This document shows positions 1 to 12,594 of a DNA stretch of 64,000 nucleotides, piece by piece. Position 1 is the first letter of the stretch. Each line of letters begins with the position of its first letter. Below the pieces are notes generated by a model. The model was not told the origin of the DNA, did no database searches, and saw nothing but the letters and a program-made list of their open reading frames with translations. The translations under genes and the position numbers were made by a program. Source of the stretch: Stomorhina lunata (Eukaryota; Arthropoda; Insecta; Diptera; Rhiniidae); contig OW121743.1 of assembly GCA_933228675.1 (NCBI GenBank), positions 92,443,998-92,507,997 on the forward strand, in the 5' to 3' direction.

Positions 1-1499
1 TTTGGGGAAAAACTAAAAAAAAAGCGAAATTTTTTGTAAGTTTCAACTTTGAATATTTTTAACTTTTAAACAAAAGAAGATTTCTATAACTAACTTGCAC
101 AAAAATTATTCAGAATTTTATTACAAATTTAAAGAATATTCTTAAAAAATTTTTGGTCCTCAGATGCGTCCACCAGATCAAAAAAAGCTTAAAAAAAGAG
201 GTAAAAAATCAACCTAAAAATTCCTTTTTACCCAAATATCTCAAAATCCAAAGGAGATAACCTACACATTTAAGCGTATTTTTTGTAGATCTTCTCAAGG
301 ACAACTTAAGTTTAAAATTTCTTTTCAATCCATACATAAATGGATTTTTGGCGAATTTTTAAAAAAGTCGAACACCCGAGGTGACCAACTTTGAAGGTCC
401 ATCAATCACTCTCCCGACCCCTCATGGACCAGTGCTTTTAAAAACCAACTCGAATACTCCTTGACTATCACCATGTTAAATTTCATTCAAATATCTCCAG
501 TCGTTCAAAAGTTAAAGAATTATTTCCAAAAAAAAGCGTCCGTAAACCACTGTGCATCGTTAAATCGACCCAGAAAGTGATTCTAAGTCTATTTGTATAC
601 TTAAAGGTGTGTCTTAGACCAATATTTCTGTGCGTTACCCACATCATCACAAACTTATAATACCCTTTCCACCTATGGTAGTGAAGTTTATAAATACAAT
701 GTTAAATTGAATAAAAAATTTATATACATTTTTTTTATAAAATTATTTTTATTGTTTTCACTAACTACGAGAGCTCCATATCCACAATAAATTTTAATCT
801 TGTTGTGATAATATTATGGTTTTCATCACAAAAAAATTCACATACATACAAATATGAATAAACGACTAAATAAAAACAAAGGCAAAGAAATTGTATAATT
901 TTTCATTCAACATCAGGTTCTTTTTTCTCGCTATCGTCTGTTTACAAAATAATTTTTTAAATTAAAGTGGAATTGTATTTTTTGTTTGCTTTTTAAAAAT
1001 TTCATTTGTTTTAGTTATAACAACTTTTTTAAAATAAAAATATGACAAAATGATCTGATGAAGATGTTGAACGTTTAGATATGATGTAATAATGTGATAA
1101 ATTTAGTATAAGTGATGATCACTTAAAACCAAATCAAATATAACGACATTCTCGCACTGCGAAAGTAATTGAAACGAAGTGAAAACCTGTGTTTTTTTTT
1201 TTTTGCTTATTTTGTCTTATTTTTTGTTGATAAATTTAAACAAATCTAAGATAATTTTTTTAAAAAGTCATTAACATCAATTAATGTGACTTAAATTGGC
1301 AATAATTTTCTTTATTAGTTATAAAGGTATTTATAATTTTTTTAAGCTTGTCTTTAATACTGTGATAAATATTGAGTGATTTATGTTTAGTTTGGAGATA
1401 CAAGATTTTGCTTTATAGTATATAATGACTAGAGCTTTGATGATTAAAGACTAATTTTAAAATATCTATCTTCCTGATAGTACTTCATCACGGCCAAAA
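1..1499. other. gene-free AT-rich stretch with one dispersed repeat copy
   Basis: No coding exon is recognisable. About 404-690 is a minus-oriented copy of a dispersed repeat also found at 30.5 and 34.9 kb, recognised by the shared phrases 'gtgattctaag' and 'acaaacttataa' and a terminal 'accctttcca'. The rest is unremarkable AT-rich DNA. It probably lies in the intron of the gene whose first coding exon is at 22,467-24,499. Confidence 0.5.
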
Positions 1500-2835
1500 A
1501 ATTATTTTCTCATCGTTTGGAAAAACTTTCGAAAAAAAATTTTTTGTATAGAAAAATTTTTTCTATAGAAAAATTTTCGTTGAAAAATTTTTTCTATAGA
1601 AACATTTTCGTTAAAAAATGTTTTCTATAGAAAAATTTTCGTTAAAAAATTTTTTCTATAGAAAAATTTTCGTTAAAAAATTTTTTCTATAGAAAAATTT
1701 TCGTTAAAAAATTTTTTCTATAGAAAAATTTTCGTTAAAAAATTTTTTCTATAGAAAAATTTTTGTTAAAAAATTTTTTCTATAGAAAAATTTTTGTTAA
1801 AAAATTTTTTCTATAGAAAAATTTTCGTTAAACAATTTTTTCTATAGAAAAATTTTCGTTAAAAAATTTTTTCTATAGAAAAATTTTCGTTAAAAAATTT
1901 TTTCTATAGAAAAATTTTCGTTAAAAAATTTTTTCTATAGAAAAATTTTCGTTAAAAAATTTTTTCTATAGAAAAATTTTCGTTAAAAAATTTTTTCTAT
2001 AGAAAAATTTTCGTTAAAAATTTTTTTCTATAGAAAAATTTTCGTTAAAAAATTTTTTCTATAGAAAAATTTTCGTTAAAAAATTTTTTCTATAGAAAAA
2101 TTTTCGTTAAAAAATTTTTTCTATAGAAAAATTTTCGTTAAAAAATTTTTTCTATAGAAAAATTTTCGTTAAAAAATTTTTTCTATAGAAAAATTTTCGT
2201 TAAAAAATTTTTTCTATAGAAAAATTTTCGTTAAAAAATTTTTTCTATAGAAAAATTTTCGTTAAAAAATTTTTTCTATAGAAAAATTAAAAATTAAAAA
2301 ATTTTTTCTATTGAAAAATTTTCCTTAGAAAATTTTTTCTATAGAAAAATTTTCGTTAAAAAATTTTTTCTATAAAAAAATGTTCCTTAAAAAATTTTTC
2401 TATAGAAAAATTTTCGTTAAAAAATTTTTTTCTATAGAAAAATTTTCGTTAAAAAATTTTTTCTATAGAAAAATTTTCGTTAAAAAATTTTTTCTATAGA
2501 AAAATTTTCGTTAAAAAATTTTTTCTATAGAAAAATTTTCGTTAAAAAAATTTTTTCTATAGAAAAATTTTCGTTAAAAAATTTTTTCTATAGAAAAATT
2601 TTCGTTAAAAAAATTTTTTCTATAGAAAAATTTTCGTTAAAAAAATTTTTTCTATAGAAAAATTTTCGTTAAAAAAATTTTTTCTATAGAAAAATTTTCG
2701 TTAAAAAAATTTTTTCTATAGAAAAATTTTCGTTAAAAAAATTTTTTCTATAGAAAAAATTTCGTTAAAAAATTTTTTCTATAGAAAAAATTCGTTAAAA
2801 CATTGTTTCTATTGAAAAATTTTTTCTACCGAAAA
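1500..2835. repeat. satellite array 1, 31-bp unit (CGTTAA type), plus orientation
   Basis: Roughly 40 tandem copies of a 31-bp unit. The spacing was checked between successive CTATAG cores at 1687 and 1718. Each unit has the palindrome TTTTCTATAGAAAA followed by a linker containing TTTTCGTTAAAAAA. Copies between about 1620 and 2290 are nearly identical, and the edges and the stretch at 2285-2400 are degraded. The array is the reverse complement of array 2 at 3.6-5.1 kb. Confidence 0.93.
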
Positions 2836-3629
2836 ATTGAAAATCAATAAAAATCTAATCATTATAAAGCTTTTTTTATTGTATTATCTCTAAGCTTCCA
2901 TCAACCCCTATCAGCTCGAGCACATCAATCTATTTAGCATTATTTAATAAATGCAATATTCTTAGATTTGTAACAAATTTGTTGTTAACGTCTTCTCAAT
3001 ATCTGTCTCCATTTGATCTATGAATGTCTAGTGATTTGTATTTCCAATAAAATACATCCATCCATCTATAAAAAATCATATATGTAAAATAACTTAATAA
3101 TATTAAACATGTGTATGATATACATATGTATATATAAACACTGTCTGCATACATGTGTGAGTACATACGTATGTATGTATATAATATGAATGTGAATAAA
3201 TATGTATAATCTCTATTTTATTATTTATTATTGTTATACATAACTCATCTCCCTTCAACAAAAATGTTGTCAATGTCAGTGCAATCGTATAAATAAAAAA
3301 AATACAAAAAGACAAAAAATATTTTATTAAAAACATGTCGTATCAACATTATTTAAACATTTTGATATGAAATTGTATTTACTAGTTATGACAATATTCT
3401 ATAAGATTGTGTGAGTATTTGTGTAAAATCATAATCAACACCATCATCAACATTCAACATATACATACATCGACAACATCATTTGTAAAAGCAAATATGA
3501 ATAAATATTGATTAAAGGAATAATTTCCTTTTTGTGAAAATTATAAATAAATCTAGTTTCCAAAATTCTTCTATAAAAAAATGTATTTGATGAATTTTTA
3601 TATCAAAATAAATTTATTTGGAAAAATAA
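2836..3629. other. spacer between inverted arrays 1 and 2
   Basis: About 0.8 kb of non-repetitive AT-rich DNA with ATGTATGT-type simple sequence near 3110-3190. I see no exon. It would be the loop if arrays 1 and 2 paired in a transcript. Confidence 0.5.
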
Positions 3630-5125
3630 GGAAATTTTTTTTATAAAAAAAAATTTTGGATAGCAAAAATTTTTTAACCTAAATTTTTCCATAGAAAAAA
3701 TTTTTTAACGAAAATTTTTCTATACAAAAAATTTTTTAACGAAAATTTTTCTATACAAAAAATTTTTTAACGAAAAATTTTTATAGAAAAAAATTTTTAA
3801 CGAAAATTTTTATAGAAAAAAATTTTCCTATGTATTTTCTTCGACCTTTTCCTTTTTCTCAAATAAAACTCTTATTACAAGCTCGAGGTCTTTTTTGTTG
3901 TTTTTGTTTTATTAAATTTATTTTTTAATTTAATAAATAGTCGATATTTCGCTATTATTTGGATAGCATCATCAGGATTTAAAAAATGAGTGACAATAAA
4001 ACAAACAATAAACTTATGTCTATTCCTTATTAACTTTAATATTGCACTGATTGTTTACATTCTTTCTGTTTTGTTTTGCTTATAATATTGCGATATTTTT
4101 AACGAAAATTTTTCTATAGAAAAAAATTTTTAACGAAAATTTTTCTATAGAAAAAAATTTTTAACGAAAATTTTTCTATAGAAAAAATTTTTTAACGAAA
4201 ATTTTTCTATAGAAAAAATTTTTTAACAAAAATTTTTCTATAGAAAAAATTGTTTAACGAAAATTTTTCTATAGAAAAAATTATTTAACGAAAATTTTTC
4301 TATAGAAAAAATTTTTTAACGAAAATTTTTCTATAGAAAAAATTTTTTAACAAAAATTTTTCTATAGAAAAAATTGTTTAACGAAAATTTTTCTATAGAA
4401 AAAATTGTTTAACGAAAATTTTTCTATAGAAAAAATTTTTTAACGAAAAATTTTCTATAGAAAAAATTTTTTAACGAAAATTTTTCTATAGAAAAAATTT
4501 TTTAACGAAAATTTTTCTATAGAAAAAATTTTTTAACGAAAATTTTTCTATAGAAAAAAATTTTTAACGAAAATTTTTTAATAGAAAAAAATTTTTAACA
4601 AAAATTTTTCTATAGAAAACATTTTTTAACGAAAATTTTTCTATAGAAAAAATTTTTTAACAAAAATTTTTTAACGAAAATTTTTCTATAGAAAAAATTT
4701 TTTAACGAAAATTTTTCTTTAGAAAAAATTTTTTAACAAAAATTTTTTAACGAAAATTTTTCTATAGAAAAAATTTTTTAACGAAAATTTTTCTATAGAA
4801 AAAATTTTTTAACGAAAATTTTTCTTTAGAAAAAAATTTTTAACGAAAATTTTTCTATAGAAAACATTTTTTAACAAAAATTTTTTAACGAAAATTTTTC
4901 TATAGAAAAAATTTTTTAACGAACATTTTTCTTTAGAAAAAAATTTTTAACGAAAATTTTTCTATAGAAAAAAATTTTTAACGAAAATTTTTCTATAGAA
5001 AAAATTTTTTAACGAAAATTTTTCTATAGAAAAAATTTTTTAACGAAAATTTTTTAATAGAAAAAAATTTTTAACAAAAATTTTTCTATAGAAAACATTT
5101 TTTAACGAAAATTATTCTTTTAATT
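3630..5125. repeat. satellite array 2, 31-bp unit, inverted copy of array 1
   Basis: About 40 copies of the 31-bp unit with the linker TTTTTTAACGAAAA, the exact reverse complement of the array 1 linker. Core-to-core spacing is 31 bp (4145 to 4176). The array is split by a non-satellite insertion at about 3836-4096. Some units carry internal deletions or doublings, for example near 4660-4670 and 4730-4750, as expected from unequal exchange. Confidence 0.93.
3836..4096 (-). mobile_element. Penelope-type fragment with hammerhead-like motif inside array 2
   Basis: Non-satellite DNA interrupts array 2. On the minus strand 3975-3947 reads CTGATGA, then a GCTAT/ATAGC stem-loop, then GAAA. This is the order of the hammerhead ribozyme core (CUGANGA, stem II, GAAA). 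Such motifs are known from Penelope-like retroelement termini. One extra T sits between CTGATGA and the stem, so activity is doubtful. The flanks carry no recognisable coding sequence. Confidence 0.4.
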
Positions 5126-6099
5126 CCCTGATTTTGGAGAATGGCAACATAAATTTATACAATAACAAACAGAAAAAAAAATAAAATATATAATTTAAAC
5201 AACATTGAAGGCCAATAACAAACAACACAAAACAGAAAAGAAACACACAACTCAAACATGAATTTATCAAACATTTATGTTCGTTCGTTTGTCCTATATG
5301 TTTTATCTGTGTTTGTTATTGATGTTTGTATATGAATGTTTTACTGTATATTCTCCTTTAATATTTAACAGTAAAAAAGGCTTTCCTGTTTTTGTTTTGT
5401 GTGACGAATCTCATCAGGGACTTTTTGTATTGTTGTTGTGCTATTACATTTACAATATCAGTATCAGTTGTTGGGTATTTTTTTTCCATAAAACACCCAC
5501 ATACACATATTGCAACTTCCTCTTTGGCAACGTTTTTCCATTATTCTTCTGATGATTTTAACATTCACTCAAGTTCATTTTAAATTTTGCATAAAAATAA
5601 AAATATAAAAGAATCTATTGTAGAAAAGGGAAGCCTTTACTTCTGCAATATTGTAAAGTATATTCTTGTTTAATTTTAACTTGACTTGACTGGGAAAATA
5701 GAAATACATCAAACTCTTTGTACACACAAACATAAATTTACCCGATTTAGAGTGAAGAGAGTAGACAAATCAAACATGTTGGATTTAGGATTTGTAATTT
5801 GATACATTTAGTTGGTATTTTGTTAAAATGTCAGATAAATCACGTTTTGAAATATTTAAGAAAAAAGAGAGAAAATACAACAAAAGAAATGGAAATGATG
5901 AAAGGAATGGCAAAATGTTTAAAGTGTTTTTGTAACATGCAAAAAAAAGGTGAAAGGTTGAAATTTGTGTATTTAGAAATAAGAATTGAAATCATGTCTC
6001 AAAAGTTTATTGGCAGTTTGTAAAATTTAATTTAATCATAGATTTTTTGACATTTAGTATCTATCAATATATTAAGAAATATTTCAAAATTTTAACCAA
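5126..6099. other. spacer between arrays 2 and 3
   Basis: AT-rich single-copy-looking DNA. Short open frames occur (5277-5552 plus, 5799-6023 plus), but they lack recognisable domains, and their low-complexity Phe/Tyr/Lys content is what random AT-rich DNA yields. Confidence 0.5.
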
Positions 6100-9000
6100 G
6101 GTCTTTTTTTCTATAGAAAATTTTCGATATAAAATTTTTCTGTAGAAAATTTTCAATATGAAATTTTTCTTTAAACATTTTTGATAAAAAATTTTTCGAT
6201 ATAAAATTCTTCTACAGAAAATTTTTAATATAAAATTTTTCTATAAAAAAATTGTTCATTTAAAAATTTTTCTATAGAAAATTATCGATATAAAAAATTT
6301 TCGATATCAAATTCTTCTACAGAAAATTTTTGAATTTTTCTATAAAAAATTTTCGATATAAAATTTTTCTATAGAAAATTTTTAATATACAATTTTTCAA
6401 TATAAAATTTTTGATACAAAATTTTTCGATATAAAATTCTTCTACAGAAAATTTTTAATAGAAAATTTTTCTATAAAAAATTTTCGACATTTTCTATAGA
6501 AAATGTTGTATATAAAAATTGTTTCTAGATAATTTTTGATAGAAAATTTTCGATATAAAATTTTTCTATATAAAATTTTTAATACAAATTTTTCTATAGA
6601 AAGTTTTTAACAAAAAAATTTTTATAGAAAATATTCGATATAAAATTTTTCTATCGAAACTTTTCGATATAAAATTGTTCCATAAAAAATTTTTCTATAG
6701 AAAATTTTCAATATAAAATTTTTCTATGGAAAATTTTCTATGTAAAATTTTTCTAAGGAAAATTTTCGATACAAAATTTTTCTATAGAAACTTTTCCATA
6801 TAAAATTATTTAAAGGAAAATTTTTGATATACAATTTTTCTATAGAAAATTTTCGAAACAAAAATTTTTCGATAAAAAAGTTTTCTATAGAAAATTTTCG
6901 ATATAAAATTTTTCTGTAGAAAGTTTGTCGATAGAAAATATTTGATAAAAAATTTTCTATAGATTATTTTCGATATAAAATTTTTCTATAAAAAATTTAT
7001 TATATAAAAAATTTTTGATATAAAATTTTTCTATAGAAATTTTTCTATAGAAAATTTTCGATATAAAATTTTTTATAAAATTTTTCTATAGAAAATTTTC
7101 GACATAATATTTTTCTATAGATAATCTTTGATATAAAATTCTTCTATAGAAAATTGTTGATAATTTTGTTTTAGAAAATTTTTGTTCGCTATAAAATTTT
7201 TCTATAGAAAATTTTCGATATAAAATTTTTCTATGTAAAATTTTTGATATAGAAAGTTTTTCTATAGAAAGTTTTTAACAAAAATTTTTTTATAGAAATT
7301 ATTCGATATAAAATTTTTCTATCGAAACTTTTCGATATAAAATTGTTCCATAAAAAATTTTACATTAAAAAATGTATCTATAGAAAATTTTCGATATAAA
7401 ATTTTTCTATCGAAAATTTTCGATATAAAATTTTTCTATAGAAACTTTTCGATATAAAATTGTTCTATAGAAAATTTTTGATATACAATTTTTCTATAGA
7501 AAATTTTCGAAATAAAAATTTTTCTATAGAAAATTGCAAATTAAATTTTCGATATAAAATTTTTCTATAGAAAGTTTTTGATGTACAATTTTTCTATAGA
7601 AAATATTCGATATAAAATTTTTCTATCGAAACACTTCAATATAAAATTTGCCTATAAAAAATTTTACTTTAAAAAATTTTTTTATAGAAAATTTTTGACA
7701 TAAAATTTTTTGATATAAAAAAAATTGTTTTATAGAAAATTATTAATATTAAATTTTTCCATAGAAAATTTTTAATGTAAAATTTGTCTGTAGATAATTT
7801 TCTACACAAAATTTTCAATTTAAAATTTTTATATACAAAATTTTAGAAAAAAAATTTGTTTATAGAAAATTTTCGATATAAAATTTGTCTATAGAAAATT
7901 TTCTATATAAAATTTTTTATAGAAAATTTTAGATAGAAAATTTTCGATATAACAAATTTCTACAGAAAATGTTCGATATAAATTTTTTCTATAGAAAATT
8001 TTTTAATAACAAATTTTTGATTTAAATTTTTTATATAGAAAATTTTTCTGTAGAAAATGTTTCTGTAGAAAATTTTCGAAATAAAATTCTTCTATAGAAA
8101 ATTTTTGATATAAAATTTTGGATATAAATTTTTTCTATAAAAAATTTTCGATATAAAATTTTCCTGTAAAAAATTTTAAATATAAAAAATTTTCGATATC
8201 AAATTTTTCTATAGAAACTTTTCGATATAAAATTGTTCCATAGAAAATTTTTGATATAAAATTTGTTTATAGAAATTTTTCGAATGAAAATTTTTTATAG
8301 AAAATTTTTGATACAAAATTTTTCTATATAAAAATTTCGATATGAAATTTTTCTATAGAAAATTTTCGATATAAAATTTTTTTTATAGAAAATTTTCGAT
8401 ATAAAATTTTTCTTATAGAAAATTTTCGATGTAAAATTTTTTTACAGAAAATTTTCGATATAAAATTTTTATATAGAAAATTTTGGATATAAAATTTTTC
8501 TATAGAAAATTTTCGATATAAAATTTTTATATAGAAAATTTTGAATATAAAATTTTTCTATAGAAAATTTTCGATATAAAATTTTCGATAGAAAATTTTT
8601 CGATAAAAAAATGTTTGATATAAAATTTTTCTGTAGAAAATTTTCTATATAAAATGTTTCTATATAAAATTTTTCTGTAGAAAATTTTCTATAGAAACTT
8701 TTTGATATAAAATTTTTTATAGAACATTTTTTGATATAAAATTTTTCTATAGAAAATTTTCGATATAAAATTTTTCTATAGAAAATTTTCGATATAAAAT
8801 TTTTCTATAGAAAATTTTCGATGTAAAATTTTTCTATAGAAAATTTTCGATGTAAAATTTTTCTGTAGAAATTTTTTGATATAAAATTTTTTATAGAACC
8901 TTTTTTTGACATAAAATTTTTCTATAGAAAATTTTCAATATAAAATTTTTTTTCTATAGAAAATTTTCGATATAAAATTTTTATATAGAAAATTTTGGAT

Positions 9001-9480
9001 ATAAAATTTTTCTATAGAAAATTTTCGATATAAAATTTTTATATAGAAAATTTTGGATATAAAATTTTTCTATAGAAAATTTTCGATATAAAATTTTCGA
9101 TAGAAAATTGTTCAATAGAAAATTTTCGATAGAAAATTTTTCAATAGAAAATTTTCGATAGAAAATTTTTCAATAGAAAATTTTCGATAGAAAATTTTTC
9201 AATAGAAAATTTTCGATAGAAAATTTTTCGATAAAAAAATGTTTGATATAAAATTTTTCTGTAGAAAATTTTCGATATAAAATGTTTCTATATAAAATTT
9301 TTCTGTAGAAAATTTTCTATAGAAACTTTTTGATATAAAATTTTTTATAGAACATTTTTTGATATAAAATTTTTCTATAGAAAATTTTCGATATAAAATT
9401 TTTCTATAGAAAATTTTCGATGTAAAATTTTTATATAGAAACTTTTTGATATAAAATTTTTCTATAAAATTTTCCACAGA
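6100..9480. repeat. satellite array 3a, 29-bp unit (CGATATA type)
   Basis: Tandem repeats of about 29 bp: core CTATAGAAAA plus linker TTTTCGATATAAAATTTT. The left part (6.1-8.3 kb) is strongly diverged, and 8.3-9.48 kb is more uniform. Higher-order blocks are marked by the variant CGATAAAAAAATGTTTGATA near 8603 and 9231. The array gives spurious minus-strand frames rich in Phe, Lys, Tyr and Ile. Confidence 0.9.
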
Positions 9481-9600
9481 AAATTACTAAATTTTAAAAA
9501 CTTTAACTGTAGGGAATACTCAATTTACTTTAACAACATTTTCATATATTAAATGTTCCTTCGAACAGACTTATTTTGTTCTTTACTTTCAAGTTTTAAT
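9474..9600. repeat. unique-sequence marker, copy 1 of a large tandem duplication
   Basis: A 127-bp non-satellite segment (from 'actttaactgtaggg' to 'ctttcaagttttaa') recurs almost unchanged at 11,111-11,237, an offset of 1,637 bp. It marks a segmental duplication of satellite plus flank. Confidence 0.9.
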
Positions 9601-11110
9601 ATAAAATTTTTCTATATAATATATAATATAAAATTTTTCTATAGAAAATTTTCGATATAAAATTTTCGATAGAAAATTTTTCAATACAAAATTTTCGATA
9701 GAAAATTTTTCGATAAAAAAATGTTTGATATAAAATTTTTCTGTAGAAAATTTTCTATATAAAATGTTTCTATATAAAATTTTTCTGTAGAAAATTTTCT
9801 ATAGAAACTTTTTGATATAAAATTTTTTATAGAACATTTTTTGATATAAAATTTTTCTATAGAAAATTTTCGATATAAAATTTTTCTATAGAAAATTTTC
9901 GATATAAAATTTTTCTATAGAAAATTTTCGATGTAAAATTTTTCTATAGAAAATTTTCGATGTAAAATTTTTCTATAGAAACTTTTTGATATAAAATTTT
10001 TCTATAGAATTTTTTTGATATAAAATTTTTTATAGAACCTTTTTTTTTTAAAAAGTTTTCTATAGAAAATTTTCGATATAAAATTTTTTTTCTATAGAAA
10101 ATTTTCGATATAAAATTTTTATATAGAAAATTTTGGATATAAAATTTTTGATATAAAATTTTTCTTATAGAAAATTTTCGATGTAAAATTTTTCTACAGA
10201 AAATTTTCGATATAAAATTTTTATATAGAAAATTTTGGATATAAAATTTTTCTATAGAAAATTTTCGATATAAAATTTTTATATAGAAAATTTTGAATAT
10301 AAAATTTTTCTATAGAAAATTTTCGATAGAAAATTTTCGATAGAAAATTTTTCGATAAAAAAATGTTTGATATAAAATTTTTCTGTAGAAAATTTTCTAT
10401 ATAAAATGTTTCTACATAAAATTTTTCTGTAGAAAATTTTCTATAGAAACTTTTTGATATAAAATTTTTTATAGAATATTTTTTGATATAAAATTTTTCT
10501 ATAGAAAATTTTCGATATAAAATTTTTCTATAGAAAATTTTCGATATAAAATTTTTCTATAGAAAATTTTCGATGTAAAATTTTTCTATAGAAAATTTTC
10601 GATGTAAAATTTTTCTATAGAAATTTTTTGATATAAAATTTTTTATAGAACCTTTTTTTGACATAAAATTTTTCTATAGAAAATTTTCGATATAAAATTT
10701 TTTTTCTATAGAAAATTTTCGATATAAAATTTTTATATAGAAAATTTTGGATATAAAATTTTTCTATAGAAAATTTTCGATATAAAATTTTCGATAGAAA
10801 ATTTTTCAATAGAAAATTTTCGATAGAAAATTTTTCAATAGAAAATTTTCGATAGAAAATTTTTCGATAAAAAAAATGCTTGATATAAAATTTTTCTGTA
10901 GAAAATTTTCGATATAAAATTTTTCTATATAAAATTTTTCTGTAGGAAATTTTCTATAGAAACTTTTTGATATAAAATTTTTTATAGAACATTTTTTGAT
11001 ATAAAATTTTTCTATAGAAAATTTTCGATATAAAATTTTTCTATAGAAAATTTTCGATGTAAAATTTTTATATAGAAACTTTTTGATATAAAATTTTTCT
11101 ATAAAATTTT
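9601..11110. repeat. satellite array 3b, duplicated block of the 29-bp family
   Basis: Continuation of the 29-bp CGATATA family after the first unique marker. Higher-order marker variants occur near 9712, 10,353 and 10,866. The 10,866 copy matches the 9231 copy and lies 1,635-1,637 bp away, in agreement with the duplicated unique marker. Confidence 0.9.
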
Positions 11111-11237
11111 CCACAAAAAATTACTAAATTTTAAAAACTTTAACTGTAGGGAATACTCAATTTACTTTAACAACATTTTCATATATTAAATGTTCCTTCG
11201 AACAGACTTATTTTGTTCTTTACTTTCAAGTTTTAAG
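11111..11237. repeat. unique-sequence marker, copy 2
   Basis: Second copy of the 127-bp segment at 9474-9600, with only a few differences. It ends the satellite region on the right. Confidence 0.9.
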
Positions 11238-12594
11238 TACTTTTATGCATATGCATGTAAGTCTTCACATTTCAAAGGACATTAAAATTACAAATACATA
11301 CATAAATATAAGCATAAAAAATACTTTAAGAAGAAAAGAAGAAGAAAGTTATATAAAATAAATTTACACACATGTACATAAAAGTAACGTATAACATAAA
11401 GTATGTAAGTAAAAGGTAATTTAAAAAAAGTTTTCAAAACAAAAAACAGGAAAAAGATTAAAATAGAAAACAGTAAAACGTATTATTTACATAAATAGTA
11501 CTTATGTATAAGAATTAAAATATCTAAATTTAAATATGATAATTTCACCTTAAATTCAAAAGTCACAACTTCCTTAAAAACCCTCCGTTTTCACACAAAT
11601 TAATTTTTATAATTTTAAACATATGCTACTCAAACTTTAGGTCTAACCCCATTATGGGCTTTTTTCTGTACCGCCTGCGGTGTTAAATATAATTTTCGAT
11701 TTCTGTAAAGAGAGGGGGGCAAAAGGATTCTGTAAACCAATTACAAAAAGTATCAGTCACTCACTCAGAAATTCGAAAATAAAAGCAACAATTTTATGAT
11801 TATTTACATAACATGAATTAAACGGTTTGAAATTTAGCAGCAACAAATAAAAAAGGGGGAAAACAATTGTTACCTTTATTTCTATTTTTCCTGACTACAA
11901 TTTCCATTTCTATTCCGACTTGTATGTTGTGGGTATGTTAAACAAATTTAACCATAAATAGTGAAGTTAAATAAAAGTTTAAGTGTTACAAAGTCATTAC
12001 TATGGTCTCTTTGTATGTCTGTCTGTCTGTCTCTTTGTTCGAATAACAAAATGAGTTTGATTATCGTCGGTTTTGAATTCTGTTGTGTGCACGTGTAAAC
12101 TGTAACGTCTAATGTAATGAATTGAAGTTTGAAGTTTTCAAACATGAGGACTTAACGTCATAATATCTCAAAATATTTCTTTAAGTTTCAAGTTCAACAA
12201 ATAGTAAAAGAAATATCTAAGGGTTGATTTAATGGTTTGAAAGAATTTAATGTTTAAAGACAGACAGTCCCTACACTTTTTTGTAGAAATTTATATTCTT
12301 CTGTAAAAGAAAATGAAATTTTACTAATTGTCTTTTTAATTCCTAACATGAATCTACAATTTTACTGAAACTTGTAATATTTGGCTTTAATATGGGTTTC
12401 TTTAATTTAATTAAAAGAGGAAATAGTAATTGTTTTAATATCCAGAGGAAAATTAAAAATTATTTTTTTTTAATTATGCGATATTAAACATTTTATTCAA
12501 AAGTTTAACATACAAGTATTGCACTAGGATTCCGCTTTATTACAATAATTTATTATTGTGATAAACAATTTATTTACAAATATCAGCTTCAAAA
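11238..12594. other. spacer between inverted arrays 3 and 4
   Basis: About 1.35 kb of ordinary AT-rich DNA with a GTCTGTCTGTCTGT microsatellite-like tract near 12,015. No exon, RNA gene or promoter can be supported. Confidence 0.5.

Noticed and set aside
9199..11114. Minus-strand open frames rich in Phe, Lys, Tyr and Ile (9199-9477, 10,615-10,809, 10,806-11,114)
   Set aside because: They are translations of the 29-bp satellite. Periodicity follows the DNA repeat, not a protein fold.
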